A DNA stretch of 64,000 nt from Sarcocystis neurona (lineage: Eukaryota > Apicomplexa > Conoidasida > Eucoccidiorida > Sarcocystidae), in assembly GCA_000727475.1 (NCBI GenBank), contig KL647306.1, positions 1,671,899 to 1,735,898 of the forward strand, given 5' to 3'. This document shows positions 10,092-20,678 of the stretch, in pieces. Made by a program: the position numbers and the translations under genes. The notes under the pieces were generated by a model, which did no database searches, had not been told where the DNA came from, and saw only the letters and a list, made by a program, of their open reading frames with translations. Within the stretch, counting starts at the first letter, position 1. Each line of letters starts with the position of its first letter.

Positions 10092-11933
10092 CTACAGCTG
10101 GGTTCGCTGCTGCAGTGCTCCTCTTGCTGCTTCTCTTCCTACGTCTGTTGCTGCGGCTACGGCTGTCCCTGCTGGTGCGTTTGTCCCGGCTGCTGCGTTT
10201 GTCGCTGCAGCCGGTGCTGCGAGATGTATCGCTATCCTGTCGTTGCTGCTGCTGGTACTGCTGCTGCTCTCCTGCGTGTGTCGCCGCTGCTGCTGAGACT
10301 GTTGCAGGAGCGGCGTACCGAGCGTATAAATGCCTCGAAGGAGGGCAGCTTGTGCGCCAGGGTGCAGCAGGAGAGTCTTGGCAGCAGCAGGAGAAGCAGG
10401 AGAAGCAGCGGCAGCAAAAGCAGCAGCTGCTGCGGCTGCAGCTGCCCGCACGCGGCTGTCGCACTGCGGAGGACGCAGCAAAGACAGCAGCAAGAGGAGA
10501 GAAGGACACGCGGCAGTGTGAAGAGAAGTGTCTGCTGCAGCTGCTGCAACTTCTTCTGCGACAGCAGCCCAGTCCCCTGCAGCAACAGCAGCCAGCTGGG
10601 CGGTCGTGGGCAAGAGCTCCTTCTCGAAAAGCGCAGAAGAAGAAGAACCGGGAGAGAGGCCGTCAGCAGCATCCACAGAGCGCAGCTCTTCAGCAGCCTC
10701 GGCACCTGCAGCAGCTACAGCAGCAACCGAAGAAAGAGCAGCAGCAGCAGCATCACGAGAGTCAGCGTCAGAAGCCGAAACGTCGGCAGCAGCACGTGAT
10801 GCAGCTGCACTAGAAGAAGCGTTACCAGCAGTGGGGGAAGCATGAACAGCAAGGGCGCTTCTGCCTTCAACTGTTGACGCTGACGAAGAGGAGTCGCTAT
10901 CGAGCAGCAGTGTCTCGCGGCAGTAAGACCGAAGAGACGCGACAACTGCTGTAAGAACTGCTGCTGATGTAGCCGCTGTCTCTCGTGATGCCCTCTCCGC
11001 TGCCGCAGCACCCGGGAGACGAGGAACTGCGTCTTCTGTCGTCACAGCTGCTGCGACTTCTTCTTCCCATGCTGCTGTTGCCGCTGCTGCAGGGGGGACC
11101 GCGGCAGCTGCGGCTGCGGCTGCAGCTGCTGCCGCCGCACGAGAAGACAGCGGGAAGACCACAGGACTCCGTTGCTGCTGCTGCAGCAGGGGCAGCTGCC
11201 TTCGTAGTTGCTGCAGGGTAAGCAGCTGTTTCGCTCTGAACCGTCTCTCTGCAAGTGTCGAGCAGCAGGGCAGCAGCAGCGGCTGCAGGCGCGCACAAGA
11301 AGACGGGCAGCGCATTTCATCATCAGCAGCACCAGGGGAGGTGCTGGCACCGCCGCCTTCATAGGACGATTGACAGCGAAGTGCAGGTGCTGCCTCTGCT
11401 ACTGCTGCTGCTGCGGTAGTGGGCACTTCGGTTCGCTCGAGTGATGCGCCTGCAACATGAGGCACTGGGCAGCCTGGTGGGTAGGCTGCTCCTGCTACTG
11501 CTGCTGGCACTGCAGGCGAGGCCATTGCTGCGGGTGTCGCAGGGGTCCACTCATGTGATGTTGGACTGAGCGCTGTTGAACCGCTTGGCGGTGTACGTAC
11601 ACCAGAAAGGCTGCTAAAGGTGCGGCAGCTGCAGAAGCTGCGGCGGCTGCATCGCGAGTGCACACATTTGTCCCTGTCCTCAGCAGCATGCGGTGACGCG
11701 CTTCTTCGAAAATTCTGGAAAAGGCCTGTTCTCCTCCTCTCTCTGGTCGCTGCTGCGGCTCCTTCTGCTCCAGGCGCCGCCGCCTGTGCTGCTGCTTTGT
11801 GGCAGGTTCCAGCTCCATCTGCTGCTAGTAGGACGCCTGGCGCTGCTGCCGTGCGAATCGTCGGAGGTGTAGGCACTGCTGCTGCTGCTGCCGTTGAAAG
11901 CAGTCGCCTGCTGCGCTGGGAAGCGGCGGACAT
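10092..11933 (-). CDS. Low-complexity Ala/Ser-rich protein
   Basis: A minus-strand frame opens at ATG 11933 and closes at TAG 10092 (613 codons; a GTG lies upstream at 11960). The first two thirds are CAG-polarised on the sense strand and mix poly-Ala with ordinary sequence, including a Leu/Gln/Arg helix (AKQLLTLQQLRRQLPLLQQQ) and an acidic Ser run. The last part contains Leu-rich stretches and long Ala blocks. No domain is recognised. The part at about 10370-10830 reverses polarity (CTG on the sense strand) and could be an intron, in which case the gene is two exons. A competing plus-strand frame at 10115-10813 is Gln-rich. The 5' end may also be an internal exon boundary. Confidence 0.45.
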   Translation of the reverse strand: MSAASQRSRRLLSTAAAAAVPTPPTIRTAAAPGVLLAADGAGTCHKAAAQAAAPGAEGAAAATRERRRTGLFQNFRRSASPHAAEDRDKCVHSRCSRRSFCSCRTFSSLSGVRTPPSGSTALSPTSHEWTPATPAAMASPAVPAAVAGAAYPPGCPVPHVAGASLERTEVPTTAAAAVAEAAPALRCQSSYEGGGASTSPGAADDEMRCPSSCARLQPLLLPCCSTLAERRFRAKQLLTLQQLRRQLPLLQQQQRSPVVFPLSSRAAAAAAAAAAAAAVPPAAAATAAWEEEVAAAVTTEDAVPRLPGAAAAERASRETAATSAAVLTAVVASLRSYCRETLLLDSDSSSSASTVEGRSALAVHASPTAGNASSSAAASRAAADVSASDADSRDAAAAALSSVAAVAAAGAEAAEELRSVDAADGLSPGSSSSALFEKELLPTTAQLAAVAAGDWAAVAEEVAAAAADTSLHTAACPSLLLLLSLLRPPQCDSRVRAAAAAAAAAFAAAASPASPAAAKTLLLHPGAQAALLRGIYTLGTPLLQQSQQQRRHTQESSSSTSSSNDRIAIHLAAPAAATNAAAGTNAPAGTAVAAATDVGREAARGALQQRTQL

Positions 11934-11989
11934 CGTCAACGCCACGGCTGCTGGTAGCACTCCCGTTGCTGCGCACCAGCAGGAGGACC

Positions 11990-13060
11990 CTGCACATGCG
12001 CCCTCCTGCTGCTGCTGCTGTCATAGGCAGGAAGACGAGGAGCAGCAGCAGCAGCAGAGGTACGCAGAATGCCACCTACATTTTGTTGCTACCTTTTTTG
12101 TGGGGCAGAGAAACACGGCCCTGGTGTGTAGACTGCCGCTGCATGTGTCTATGCATGCGCCCTTCGGCTACAGCCGTGTACTACAGCAGTGAAGCGAGAA
12201 CAGCAGGAGAGCAGGGAGAGCAGGGCGAGCACCAGCAACACGGCAATGGGCGCGGCTGAGGCAGCGGAAGAGAGCAGCAGGAGAGGCCAAGGCAGCTGCA
12301 GCATGCAGTAGAGGCACAGCGGGAGCAAAAGGGAGAAGAAAGAAGGAAACGAAATGCTCTCCGTATTTTAATTTGACGTGTCTTGTTGCTGCCAGGTTGC
12401 TGCTGGTTGCTGCGCCCGAGGAGTTGTCTGCGTGGCTAGCAGCGCAGTGGCTGCTGGTGTGGGGTCGCCCGGCACACACGTGCCGGACGCAGACGCAGCA
12501 GGACCAGCAGCAACAGCAGCGGCAACAAACACAGAGGACCCCCGGCAGACGGAGGCACTTCCCGTTGAATGAGAATTCCGCAGTATGTCCATGTGTTGCC
12601 TGATAAACGGCTATTCATACCGCAACACTTGCTGCTGCTGCTGTCGCAGTTTACCCGACAGAACTTCTCTTCAACCTTTGAAAATATCGGCTGCCGCCTG
12701 CGCGCATGCTCGGCAGCATGTGCAGCCGTGAGAGCCGACAGGAACAGCAGCATCACACCGGCAACCACGAGCAGCGGCAGCCAGCAGCAGCGGCAGCCAG
12801 CAGCAGCAAGAGCAGCGACAGCAGCCGTACACCGTCAGGAGCAGCTTTGTAGAACAGTAGTGCAGTAGCAGCTGCAACAGCAGGAGCCGCCACAGCAGTG
12901 GCGGCACGACAGCAGCAGTCGCGACAGCAGCAGCAGTGACAGCACCAGCAGCACGAGCAGCAACAACGCCGGTACGCAACAAGGACCTGCGTAGAGCAGC
13001 CAATGCACGTGCAACAGCAGCCTCCTTGTGCGCGCCTGCAGTACCAAGGATCACACCCGA
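11990..13060. repeat. Mixed CAG/CTG triplet region, gene content unresolved
   Basis: 12040-12060, 12490-12540 and 12720-13000 are CAG-rich on the plus strand. By the polarity seen elsewhere this is either intron of a minus-strand gene that continues at 10.1-11.9 kb, or exon of a plus-strand gene. Frames on both strands are short and low in complexity, and I cannot choose between them. Confidence 0.5.
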
Positions 13061-13204
13061 CTGTCTTTACTCGTATCTTGCAACATTCATTAAAAGCAGG
13101 ACAGCAGACAGCGTAGCTGCACAAAGCGCAGGAGCACACCTCTGGTGCAGTGTAGAGAGAGCAGGTACGACTACAAGGTGTATGAGGAATGTTGGTTGGG
13201 TCGC

Positions 13205-13345
13205 ATGAGCCCTGTTCATGTATGTTATATGCACAGGTTCCCATAATAGACACATATACATGGATAATCAAACACGCACATACGTGAGCCCCGCTCATGT
13301 ATATTATGTGCACCGGTTCCTATAATAGACACACACATATGGATA
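13205..13345. repeat. About 80-bp tandem duplication
   Basis: GAGCCC(T/C)G(T/C)TCATGTAT followed by a shared downstream stretch (ATAATAGACACA ... GGATAAT) occurs at 13207 and 13286. Confidence 0.85.
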
Positions 13346-13349
13346 ATAA

Positions 13350-16300
13350 AAACACGAACATTCACATAGTCTACATATATACCAGCTTTCATATCCGACT
13401 GGTTGATGGATCGCGGGGGATCTGCGCAGACGTGTATAGGTAGGCATGTACGCGTAAAGATAGACACGTGCACGTAGGTACGCGTGTTCACCAGCTTTCA
13501 TGTTGAAGAATGTCGCAGCCGCAGCCGTGGATCGTAGAACTTGTTATTGTGACCCTCACGCGACCGTATAGACCCGACACAGCTGAATAATATGCAAATG
13601 ACATATACATGTATATATTACTCGTATGCGCAGGTATACGTGCAACCCCAAGTGTTTGTACCTACTTGTACGGTGGTACAAGTAGAGTTGGCTCACACTA
13701 CTTTATACATCTATGTATACGATTTGTTGATATGCCTGCGTCCGTTAGATTGTTTGTGCAGGTGTGTCTGTGTATGGATAATCCTCTCAGGTTGCATGTA
13801 ACATGTACAATTAGGCGCGCATATGTAAAATATATATATATGTGGAAGAGCGTACATTCTCCACTTTTGTTGTGTGATGCTACCGCTACAGCTGGGAGAC
13901 CCTGGAGAAGACAGCTGGCGGAAGTAGTGTTCCTGCTGCATGGCTAAAACGGACCTGCAGACTCGTTCACATATGTATCAATACGTTAGAGCCCGTCATT
14001 CTGTCCAGGATACGGGAAGGTACAGTATTTGCACCTTCTGCTGCACACGTATATCACACGAACACAACGGAAACGTATATACTTAAAAAAAAGTACATAT
14101 ATATGGATCGCTACTGTCAGAGACAACTAGATAGAGGAGCACATATATGCAAGAGAGTTTCTGCAGGAATGTCGCGTGGTTGAGAGCTGCACACGGTTGT
14201 GTCTCTCCGTGCGTCTTAGGTACTAAACGGGCCTATATACACGGCGTCTCGCCGACGCATGTTGACGTGGAGCTTTGTTCTCAGGATAGACATATACATC
14301 GAGTTAGAAGCGGGGCGATGTGTTCGTGTGTGTTCTGTCCGAAGAAAAGTTTCCTTGGACCTACACAGCTGCCGAGTAGCAGCAGCACCGACGCTTCTGT
14401 CCGTCACACCCTCGTCGCTGCGCGTCAGCCATTTATAAAAGGAGACCATTCAGCCTCCATCCACCTGCTGCTGCGTTTTCAAAAATTCCCCAGGGCCATG
14501 TACGTGTCGCAGCCGCTGCTGTGGTTGATATCTGTGTCAAGCCTCACGGCGGTCCTCCTGCCGCGGTACGTCTAGTGATCCGTCACATGAAAGCACGTAG
14601 GGTGCTGCTACTCTTGCAGAGCTTGCCCGTGCTAAAAGTGCATGGGATACCATGTGTGCTTGCTCTGAGTCCTCGTCCTGACTAAACGCCATGTCGTCTC
14701 GCCGTGGTGGTAGTTCACATCGCCGGACTCCACACTACTGCTATGTATGCCTATATTTTAATACCTACGTTTGTCTAAATAGGCATGTACGAACATCGTA
14801 GCAGCGTACGCAGTGCATGGTTGTGTCACACTGCCAGATTAAGAAATAGTCGCGTATCTAAGTGCAGACAGGTATACGTGTGTGTACTTATCTGCTCACA
14901 GGCAGTGGCGCACCGGGTACACGCCACAGATGCCTAACGACTGCGCAGTTCTCCTGTAGCAAGGTTCTTATGGCATGTTGGAAGTCGGCCCACACGTGAA
15001 TACGTACGTGTTACAGAACGCGTCGTATACACTTCTATTCATTTCCGACTGTATACGTTTAGCTACGTGCCACCGCCTGCTCGTTACTGAGAAGTGTGCG
15101 GACGATTTATCGTTACATGTCCAGGAGTGTGCTCATACAGACTGGCCGCGCAAAGAAACGTGTGCATGCATGTGAAGGTGCAAATTACTCTAGTAGCTGA
15201 ACAGACGCACATGCGAGTCGATAGCAAACTCGGACCTGCACCGTGAGCTGAGGGGAAGTAGTGCCGCGAGGCTCGTCTATTCACGGGCCGCCGGTACGCT
15301 GCACGTCTACACAGAGCAGAGGAGACAGCTGAGGCAGCAAAAAGCAGCTGTTGCCGTCAGCTCCCAGGTTTTCACATCCTCTGCCTGGGAACCGAGAAAA
15401 AAATTCTTCGAATGTGCATCCGTGTGTCAGCCTATATGTATGCACGAGTAGGCAGAGGTGGGTATCTAGCTGCACATCTGGATAGTCGCGTAAGTGCCGA
15501 TTCACACCCGTACACATACTCCCATATATGTAAAAATGAATGAATATGCGTATACAGTAGTATGCGTGATGCGCACACCAGTGTACACGTGCACCTGAAC
15601 ACAGGTGTCTGTATATACGCATATAACTATACCTGCATGGATATGCATGCGTGCATGTATGGATGTGATAGTGCCGACCTCTCATCCTGCGATGCCTGCG
15701 CTACACAGGAATGCATGAGGGAAGACATGCTGCTTAGCCTTTTTGTCTCAAATGTTTCAAGACCCGTTCAAGTGCACCTCGCGGTGCTCCTGCGCGCTGG
15801 ACGCCCGCCTGTAGAGGCACCACTTGGACCACCTAACGCGATGAGTATCTGCGTATACGTGCGTGTATTCACATGTGGTGACGTGTATATATATATATAT
15901 ATGTACACGACTGCGTAACGACAGTGAATAAGAAGAGCGTTTTCTATACACAGGTGTATAGACAGACACGCTTGTAATTAGTTATAACTGTTCCTATGTA
16001 TTCTGCTGTTCGAATAGCGCACACACAAAGGCGTACGCATCGCTAGCCAGTACACAAGTGTATATATATATATATATTTACAATCTGATGAATATGGTGT
16101 ATATATATAGCTGTGCGCACTGTTTGCTTATAAACACATCTAAATATTTAATTACGTGCACTGCGTTCTTCTCGGATAGACAGAGCTTCCGCACTGTTCA
16201 TCCCGTTGGTGCCTGCTGCTGCAGCGGCACCGTCTACGTGTGTTACCACCGTCGATAGAAAATGCGCATTTAACGAGCACAAGTCTGCCTGTATCCCGCT

Positions 16301-16490
16301 GGCGCGCAGAATTAGGCACCCACTGCCTCACGCGTCTATCTATATATATCTACATACATAGGTATGTATGTATAGATATATGTGAGCGGGGCCCTCTACC
16401 GAGTATATGTGTATGTATATATACATATATATATATATATGTTTATAGCTAGCTCCACGTGTAAGCATATGAGCGTGTGTAGCCGGATAC
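13350..16490. other. Mostly unique sequence, no gene recognised
   Basis: Longest frames are 142 codons (14147-14575, plus) and 134 codons (15281-15685, minus). Neither has triplet polarity, splice context or a known motif. Short TA microsatellites lie near 13830, 14095, 15885 and 16060. Confidence 0.5.
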
Positions 16491-16499
16491 ATACGAGGG

Positions 16500-16875
16500 T
16501 ATGTGTGTACAGGTATGTGTGTATAAAGTGTGAGAGGGCTTCGAAGACGCATATGTGGTAATAGGTATTTACGCGCAGGTAGCTTCCCCTGGTGTGTGTA
16601 TACAAATATGTGTACATGTGGTGTGAGACTGTGTAGAAAACGCGTATGTTGTAATAGATTTTGACGCGCAGGCAGCTTGCCCTGGTGTGTGTTTACGAAT
16701 ATGTGTATATGTAGTGTGAGACGCTATCGGAGATGCGTACTTCTTAATAGGTATTTACGCGCAGCCAGCTTCCCCAGGAATGTGTATACAAATATGTGTA
16801 TGTAAAGTGTGAGAGGGTTTCTAAGATGCGTGTGTTGTAGTAGGTATTCACGCACAAGCAGCTTCCCCAGGTATC
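16500..16875. repeat. 93-bp tandem repeat, about four copies
   Basis: The mark GTGTGAGA recurs at 16528, 16621, 16714 and 16807, exactly 93 bp apart. Each copy also holds an AATAGGTATTTACGCGCAG-like core and GCTTSCCCWGG. Copies differ by scattered substitutions. Confidence 0.95.
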
Positions 16876-16879
16876 CGAC

Positions 16880-18290
16880 AGCTATACGTTTTATTTGTAG
16901 TCCTTTATTCTGGCTTCGACAGAAGCGCCTCGAGTCGTGGCGTAAGACAGCGTCTTCAGGCATGAAGTCCGCTCTCCGTCACCTTCCACTCCTCTGTTCT
17001 GACCAGCCATCTGTTTTTGCTCGCGCGTCCAGGTGTGTCCATGACCTTGGTGGAGAAAAGGAAATATACGTATATGTGTAGGTGTAACGCACACGCATGT
17101 AAATACGTACAACAATCAAGACTGCGCGTCTACGCAGACAAGTAAGACGAGGCGTGGGACGCGTAGTACACCTGCATGCGTAGTAGACTACGCGGTACTC
17201 AAGTGCGTCGCTGATGTGTATGCTGTCTCGGCCGTCAGTGTCCCTTTGCAGAGGGACCACGCCTGCATGTGGCAACTTCTACATGCATGTGGATGTATCC
17301 ATGTGCTCGTGTGTGTACCTGTGTGTGCCTCTGTGCAATGAATGTGTGCGCCTTTGTTCGTAGAAGGTGAACCTGCTTATCTGGGGTTCTCTTCCTTGGT
17401 TGTGAGAAGCCGTAGCAAGTTCTGCGGCTGCGTTCTGCCGAGACACCTGCGGCAGTTCCTGCTGCCTGCTCGTCGGGCAGGCCGACGCCTGTTCCAGTAC
17501 CTGGGTTTTCTTTTCTTGCTTTGTCTTCGTCTTCCTCTTCCGCTCACCCGTGCTGCATGCGTGAAGCTGCTGTAACTATGCGCCGATGCCCGCCGCAGAA
17601 TACCACTAACAGCGGAAGTCTGTTCAAATCGATGCGCATTAGTGTGGTATACAGCGTGCAAGCTACGTAAGTATTCAACCTACACAACTCTTATATATAT
17701 GCATAAATATATGTATATACGTATATATGTCTTCACAGAAGATGTTTACACACATGCATACACAGGTGCTTATGGGCAGTGTGAACTGCAAATGAAGGCT
17801 CAGAACGGCAGCGTCTGCGGCTGTGGATTTCTCTCAATTTTTGTCGAAAAAACTTCTCTTCATTGCTGTCGTTGCTGCTGCGCCGGCTTCATGCAGAAGG
17901 CACCACTTCCCCGTGTTTGCTGCTTCTGCAGCTTCTGCTCTTCCTCTGCTGCTGCTGTTCCTGCAGTCGCCCGCGCGCTGGCGCTTCTGCTTCCCCTGTT
18001 CCGGACGCTACAGTTGATCCCTACGCTGCGGCTCTCCTCAGTTCGGGCCCCCGTCACTTACATCGTCCCTGCCTTTGCTATTTCTCGCGAGTCTTTATTT
18101 GGCTGCTCTGCTGCCACCTGCGCACCTTCCCTCTCCTTGCGTCTCGTGGCCTCGGTAGTATCTACCCAGAGATCTTCGCAGCGTCACTCACCTGCTGCTA
18201 CAGTCTCTCACGCCTCCTACGACGCGCCCTGCTCTTCCTGCTGCTGCTGTTGCACTCGCTTTCGCTTCGCGTGTCTGCCATCTGGTGCCG
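16880..18290. other. No supported gene; CTG-rich end borders the coiled-coil gene
   Basis: 16880-17800 is unique sequence without an exon-like frame. 17860-18290 is CTG-rich on the plus strand. A minus frame with AEEEQKLQKQQT-like sequence at 17860-18057 might be a further 3' segment of the neighbouring minus-strand gene, but a stop codon at 18294 intervenes and no intron could be placed. Confidence 0.4.
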
Positions 18291-18293
18291 TTG

Positions 18294-20678
18294 TCACTCC
18301 TCCTCCTCCTCCTTCTGCAGCTGCTGCTGCACTTCCTGCGGTGCGGGGCGCACCGAGCGAGGCTTGCGCTGCTGCGTGTCTCCTTCTTCCTGCTGCAGTT
18401 CGTCTCCTTCCGGCCGCATTAACTCCCCCTCACGCGCCAACTTCTGCGTGGGCTCAGCAGCAAGAGCGGCGTCTGGGTCTTTTTCAGCAGCCGCGGCGCG
18501 GGGACCTTCTTCAGAGCTCTGTCTTCCTCCTGAAAGGCGAGCGTTTAGCCGCCGTACCCACCGCTTCGCGAGAAGGTTGCCAGCAACTTTCTTCCACTTG
18601 TTGCTGCTGCGATGTTTTGGTGCCCCTTGAACGGAGTCCTGCTGACTCACACCTGCCTCTCGTTCTGCTTCGCCGCTGTCGCCGTGCTTACAACTGCTGT
18701 GGCTGCTGCTGCTGCTGCGGCTGCTACTGCGGCTAGCGCTGCTGCTGCTCGGAGTGGCGCCGTTGCTCAGGCAGCTGCTGCTGCTGCTCTTGCTCTGATG
18801 AAACACGCCTCCGCCGTCTTCTCCGGGTGCGAGCACGTCATCATCCGCGCCACGACTGCCCTGCTGCTGCTTCGCCACTTCTTCACGCTGCCGTTCCCGC
18901 CTCCCTCCCGGAAGGTGCTGCTGCTGCCCGTTGTCCTCGTCCTCTTCCTCGACTTCCGAGTCAGACTGCTGCGATGTTTTCCCTCCACCGCGCTGTCTCT
19001 TCCCCTCCTCCACGAGTCCTGCGTCGCTATTTGTCCGTCTGTTCGAAGAATCAGCACCAGTAGCCTGTTCTTTGGCTTCCCCGCGTCCTCTTGCTGCTGC
19101 TGCTCCTGTCTCTGCTGCAGTTCTTGGGCTCGAAAGGGCAGCCCTTGCTGCTTCTGCTGTGGCTGCGACAGCTGCTCGCTGGGACAAATACTCTGCAGCT
19201 CCTTCAGGCCCCCGCAGCAGCATGCGCTTTTCCAGGTCCTGCAGCCGCAGCGGCGGCACTCGTGGCGTCGAAGACATTCGCGCACTCAGAAGCGCAGTGT
19301 CTTTTGCTGCCGATGTTCTCTCGTCGTCGTCCTTCACATGCTGTCTCCCTGCTCCTGTCTCGTCTCCGGCGCCGTCAAGAGCCGCGTGCTCCTCCAACGC
19401 GGTCGCAGCAGCTGCCACCGACGCCAACGCACACGAGTCGACGAGAACGGCGTTTTCGGCAGCGCCAGTGGGCGAAGTTGCCAGGGAGGAAGCGCACGCC
19501 GCAGTAGGAGAAAGCGAGAGAGACGTAGAAGAGTCAGCAGGAATAGCAGCAGCCGGTGACAGCACAGCCGAATTAGTCAAGTCATAGGAAAGCGTCGCCA
19601 GGGGGGACGGTGCTGTTGTCGCCGAGGTAGTTTTCGCTGCTGCTGCTTCTTCTGCAGACACATGCTTTATTTCTTCTCCTGAGGAGACAGGCGACACAAG
19701 AGGTGACCAGCGCCCGCTGCCGCTGCTGCTGGGCTTCCCCGTGCTGCTGCAGCTGCTGCTGCCGCTGCGGCTGCTGCTGACTCCCGCTAGGTGTCCCGTC
19801 GAAACGGAGGATGCACGCCGCAGCCTCTCGCCGGTTCTGCGGCTGCTCCGCGACTGCTGCTGCTTCTTCTTCCCAGTATTTACTTCATCGTCCTCGCTTG
19901 CTGCTCCACGCGCCGCCGCACTCTTCCCCTGCATTTCCGCGCTGCTGCTGCGTCTGCCCTCCAGCAAAACCGCGTCCGTTCCTCCGTCTCCTCTTTCTCT
20001 TCCTCCTCCTCCTCCGCCTCCTACCATCGTCCTGGTGAGCAAGCTGCGCAGGCCTCCGAGGCCGCCATGCCCGCCGTGACCGCCGCCTGTGTTCCTCTGA
20101 CTGCTGCCGCTGCTGCCGTGCTGCTGGCTGCTCGGGCCGGAGCCGCGCGGACTGCACAGCAGCGCAGCGTACATGCGCGCGGGGAGCGTCGTCTGCGGCT
20201 GCTGCGGCGGGAGAAAAACACCTTTGCTGCCGCCGCTGCCGGCGCCCCCGCTGCTGCTGGTGCCGAAGCTCCGTAGCGGGAGGGCACGGGCGTCCGGAGA
20301 AGCTGCAGCAGCAGGAGAAGAACGCCCAGCAGCAGCACCCGAGCGCGACAACGACGTCTGCCCCAAGCTGCCCCCACCGGTGCTGACGCGCTTCTTCCCT
20401 TCCTCGTCGTCAGTGGCGTCCCCTTCGTCTTCTTCTGCTGCTCCTCTTCCTCCTCCTGCGCTTCCTATTCCTGTCGGCGACTGCTGAAGGGTATGCAGCC
20501 TCTGCAACGTATGAAGACGCTGCAGGCCTTGCTGCATCGCCTGCTGCCGCGCTCCTAGCTCTTCGAATGCCGTTTCTGCGTACTTTATCTTGATATTGAT
20601 GAGCTCTCGCTGAAGTGCTTGTCTTTCTCCTTCGCTGCTCTCGAGCTCGTTCTTCAACTTCTCGATCTCCACCATGTG
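18294..20678 (-). CDS. Exon 3 of the coiled-coil gene
   Basis: 794 codons and a TGA. The first 70 residues continue the coil (EIEKLKNELESSEGERQALQ). The rest is Ser/Gly/Ala/Glu-rich, probably disordered, with acidic patches and several Gln runs. The acceptor is at GAGCAG; an alternative three bases upstream would add one Gln. The plus-strand frames over this exon, up to 364 codons, are Leu/Cys-rich shadows of it. Confidence 0.6.
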   Translation of the reverse strand, partial: HMVEIEKLKNELESSEGERQALQRELINIKIKYAETAFEELGARQQAMQQGLQRLHTLQRLHTLQQSPTGIGSAGGGRGAAEEDEGDATDDEEGKKRVSTGGGSLGQTSLSRSGAAAGRSSPAAAASPDARALPLRSFGTSSSGGAGSGGSKGVFLPPQQPQTTLPARMYAALLCSPRGSGPSSQQHGSSGSSQRNTGGGHGGHGGLGGLRSLLTRTMVGGGGGGGRERGDGGTDAVLLEGRRSSSAEMQGKSAAARGAASEDDEVNTGKKKQQQSRSSRRTGERLRRASSVSTGHLAGVSSSRSGSSSCSSTGKPSSSGSGRWSPLVSPVSSGEEIKHVSAEEAAAAKTTSATTAPSPLATLSYDLTNSAVLSPAAAIPADSSTSLSLSPTAACASSLATSPTGAAENAVLVDSCALASVAAAATALEEHAALDGAGDETGAGRQHVKDDDERTSAAKDTALLSARMSSTPRVPPLRLQDLEKRMLLRGPEGAAEYLSQRAAVAATAEAARAALSSPRTAAETGAAAARGRGEAKEQATGADSSNRRTNSDAGLVEEGKRQRGGGKTSQQSDSEVEEEDEDNGQQQHLPGGRRERQREEVAKQQQGSRGADDDVLAPGEDGGGVFHQSKSSSSSCLSNGATPSSSSASRSSSRSSSSSHSSCKHGDSGEAEREAGVSQQDSVQGAPKHRSSNKWKKVAGNLLAKRWVRRLNARLSGGRQSSEEGPRAAAAEKDPDAALAAEPTQKLAREGELMRPEGDELQQEEGDTQQRKPRSVRPAPQEVQQQLQKEEEEE

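Noticed and set aside
10115..10813. Gln-rich plus frame of 232 codons
   Set aside because: Competes with the minus frame at 10092-11933, which is longer and has more non-repeat sequence. Not excluded, but no independent support.
17642..18736. Plus frame of 364 codons, Leu/Cys/Ala-rich
   Set aside because: Largely antisense to exon 3 of the coiled-coil gene and its CTG-rich flank; triplet repeats keep all frames open.
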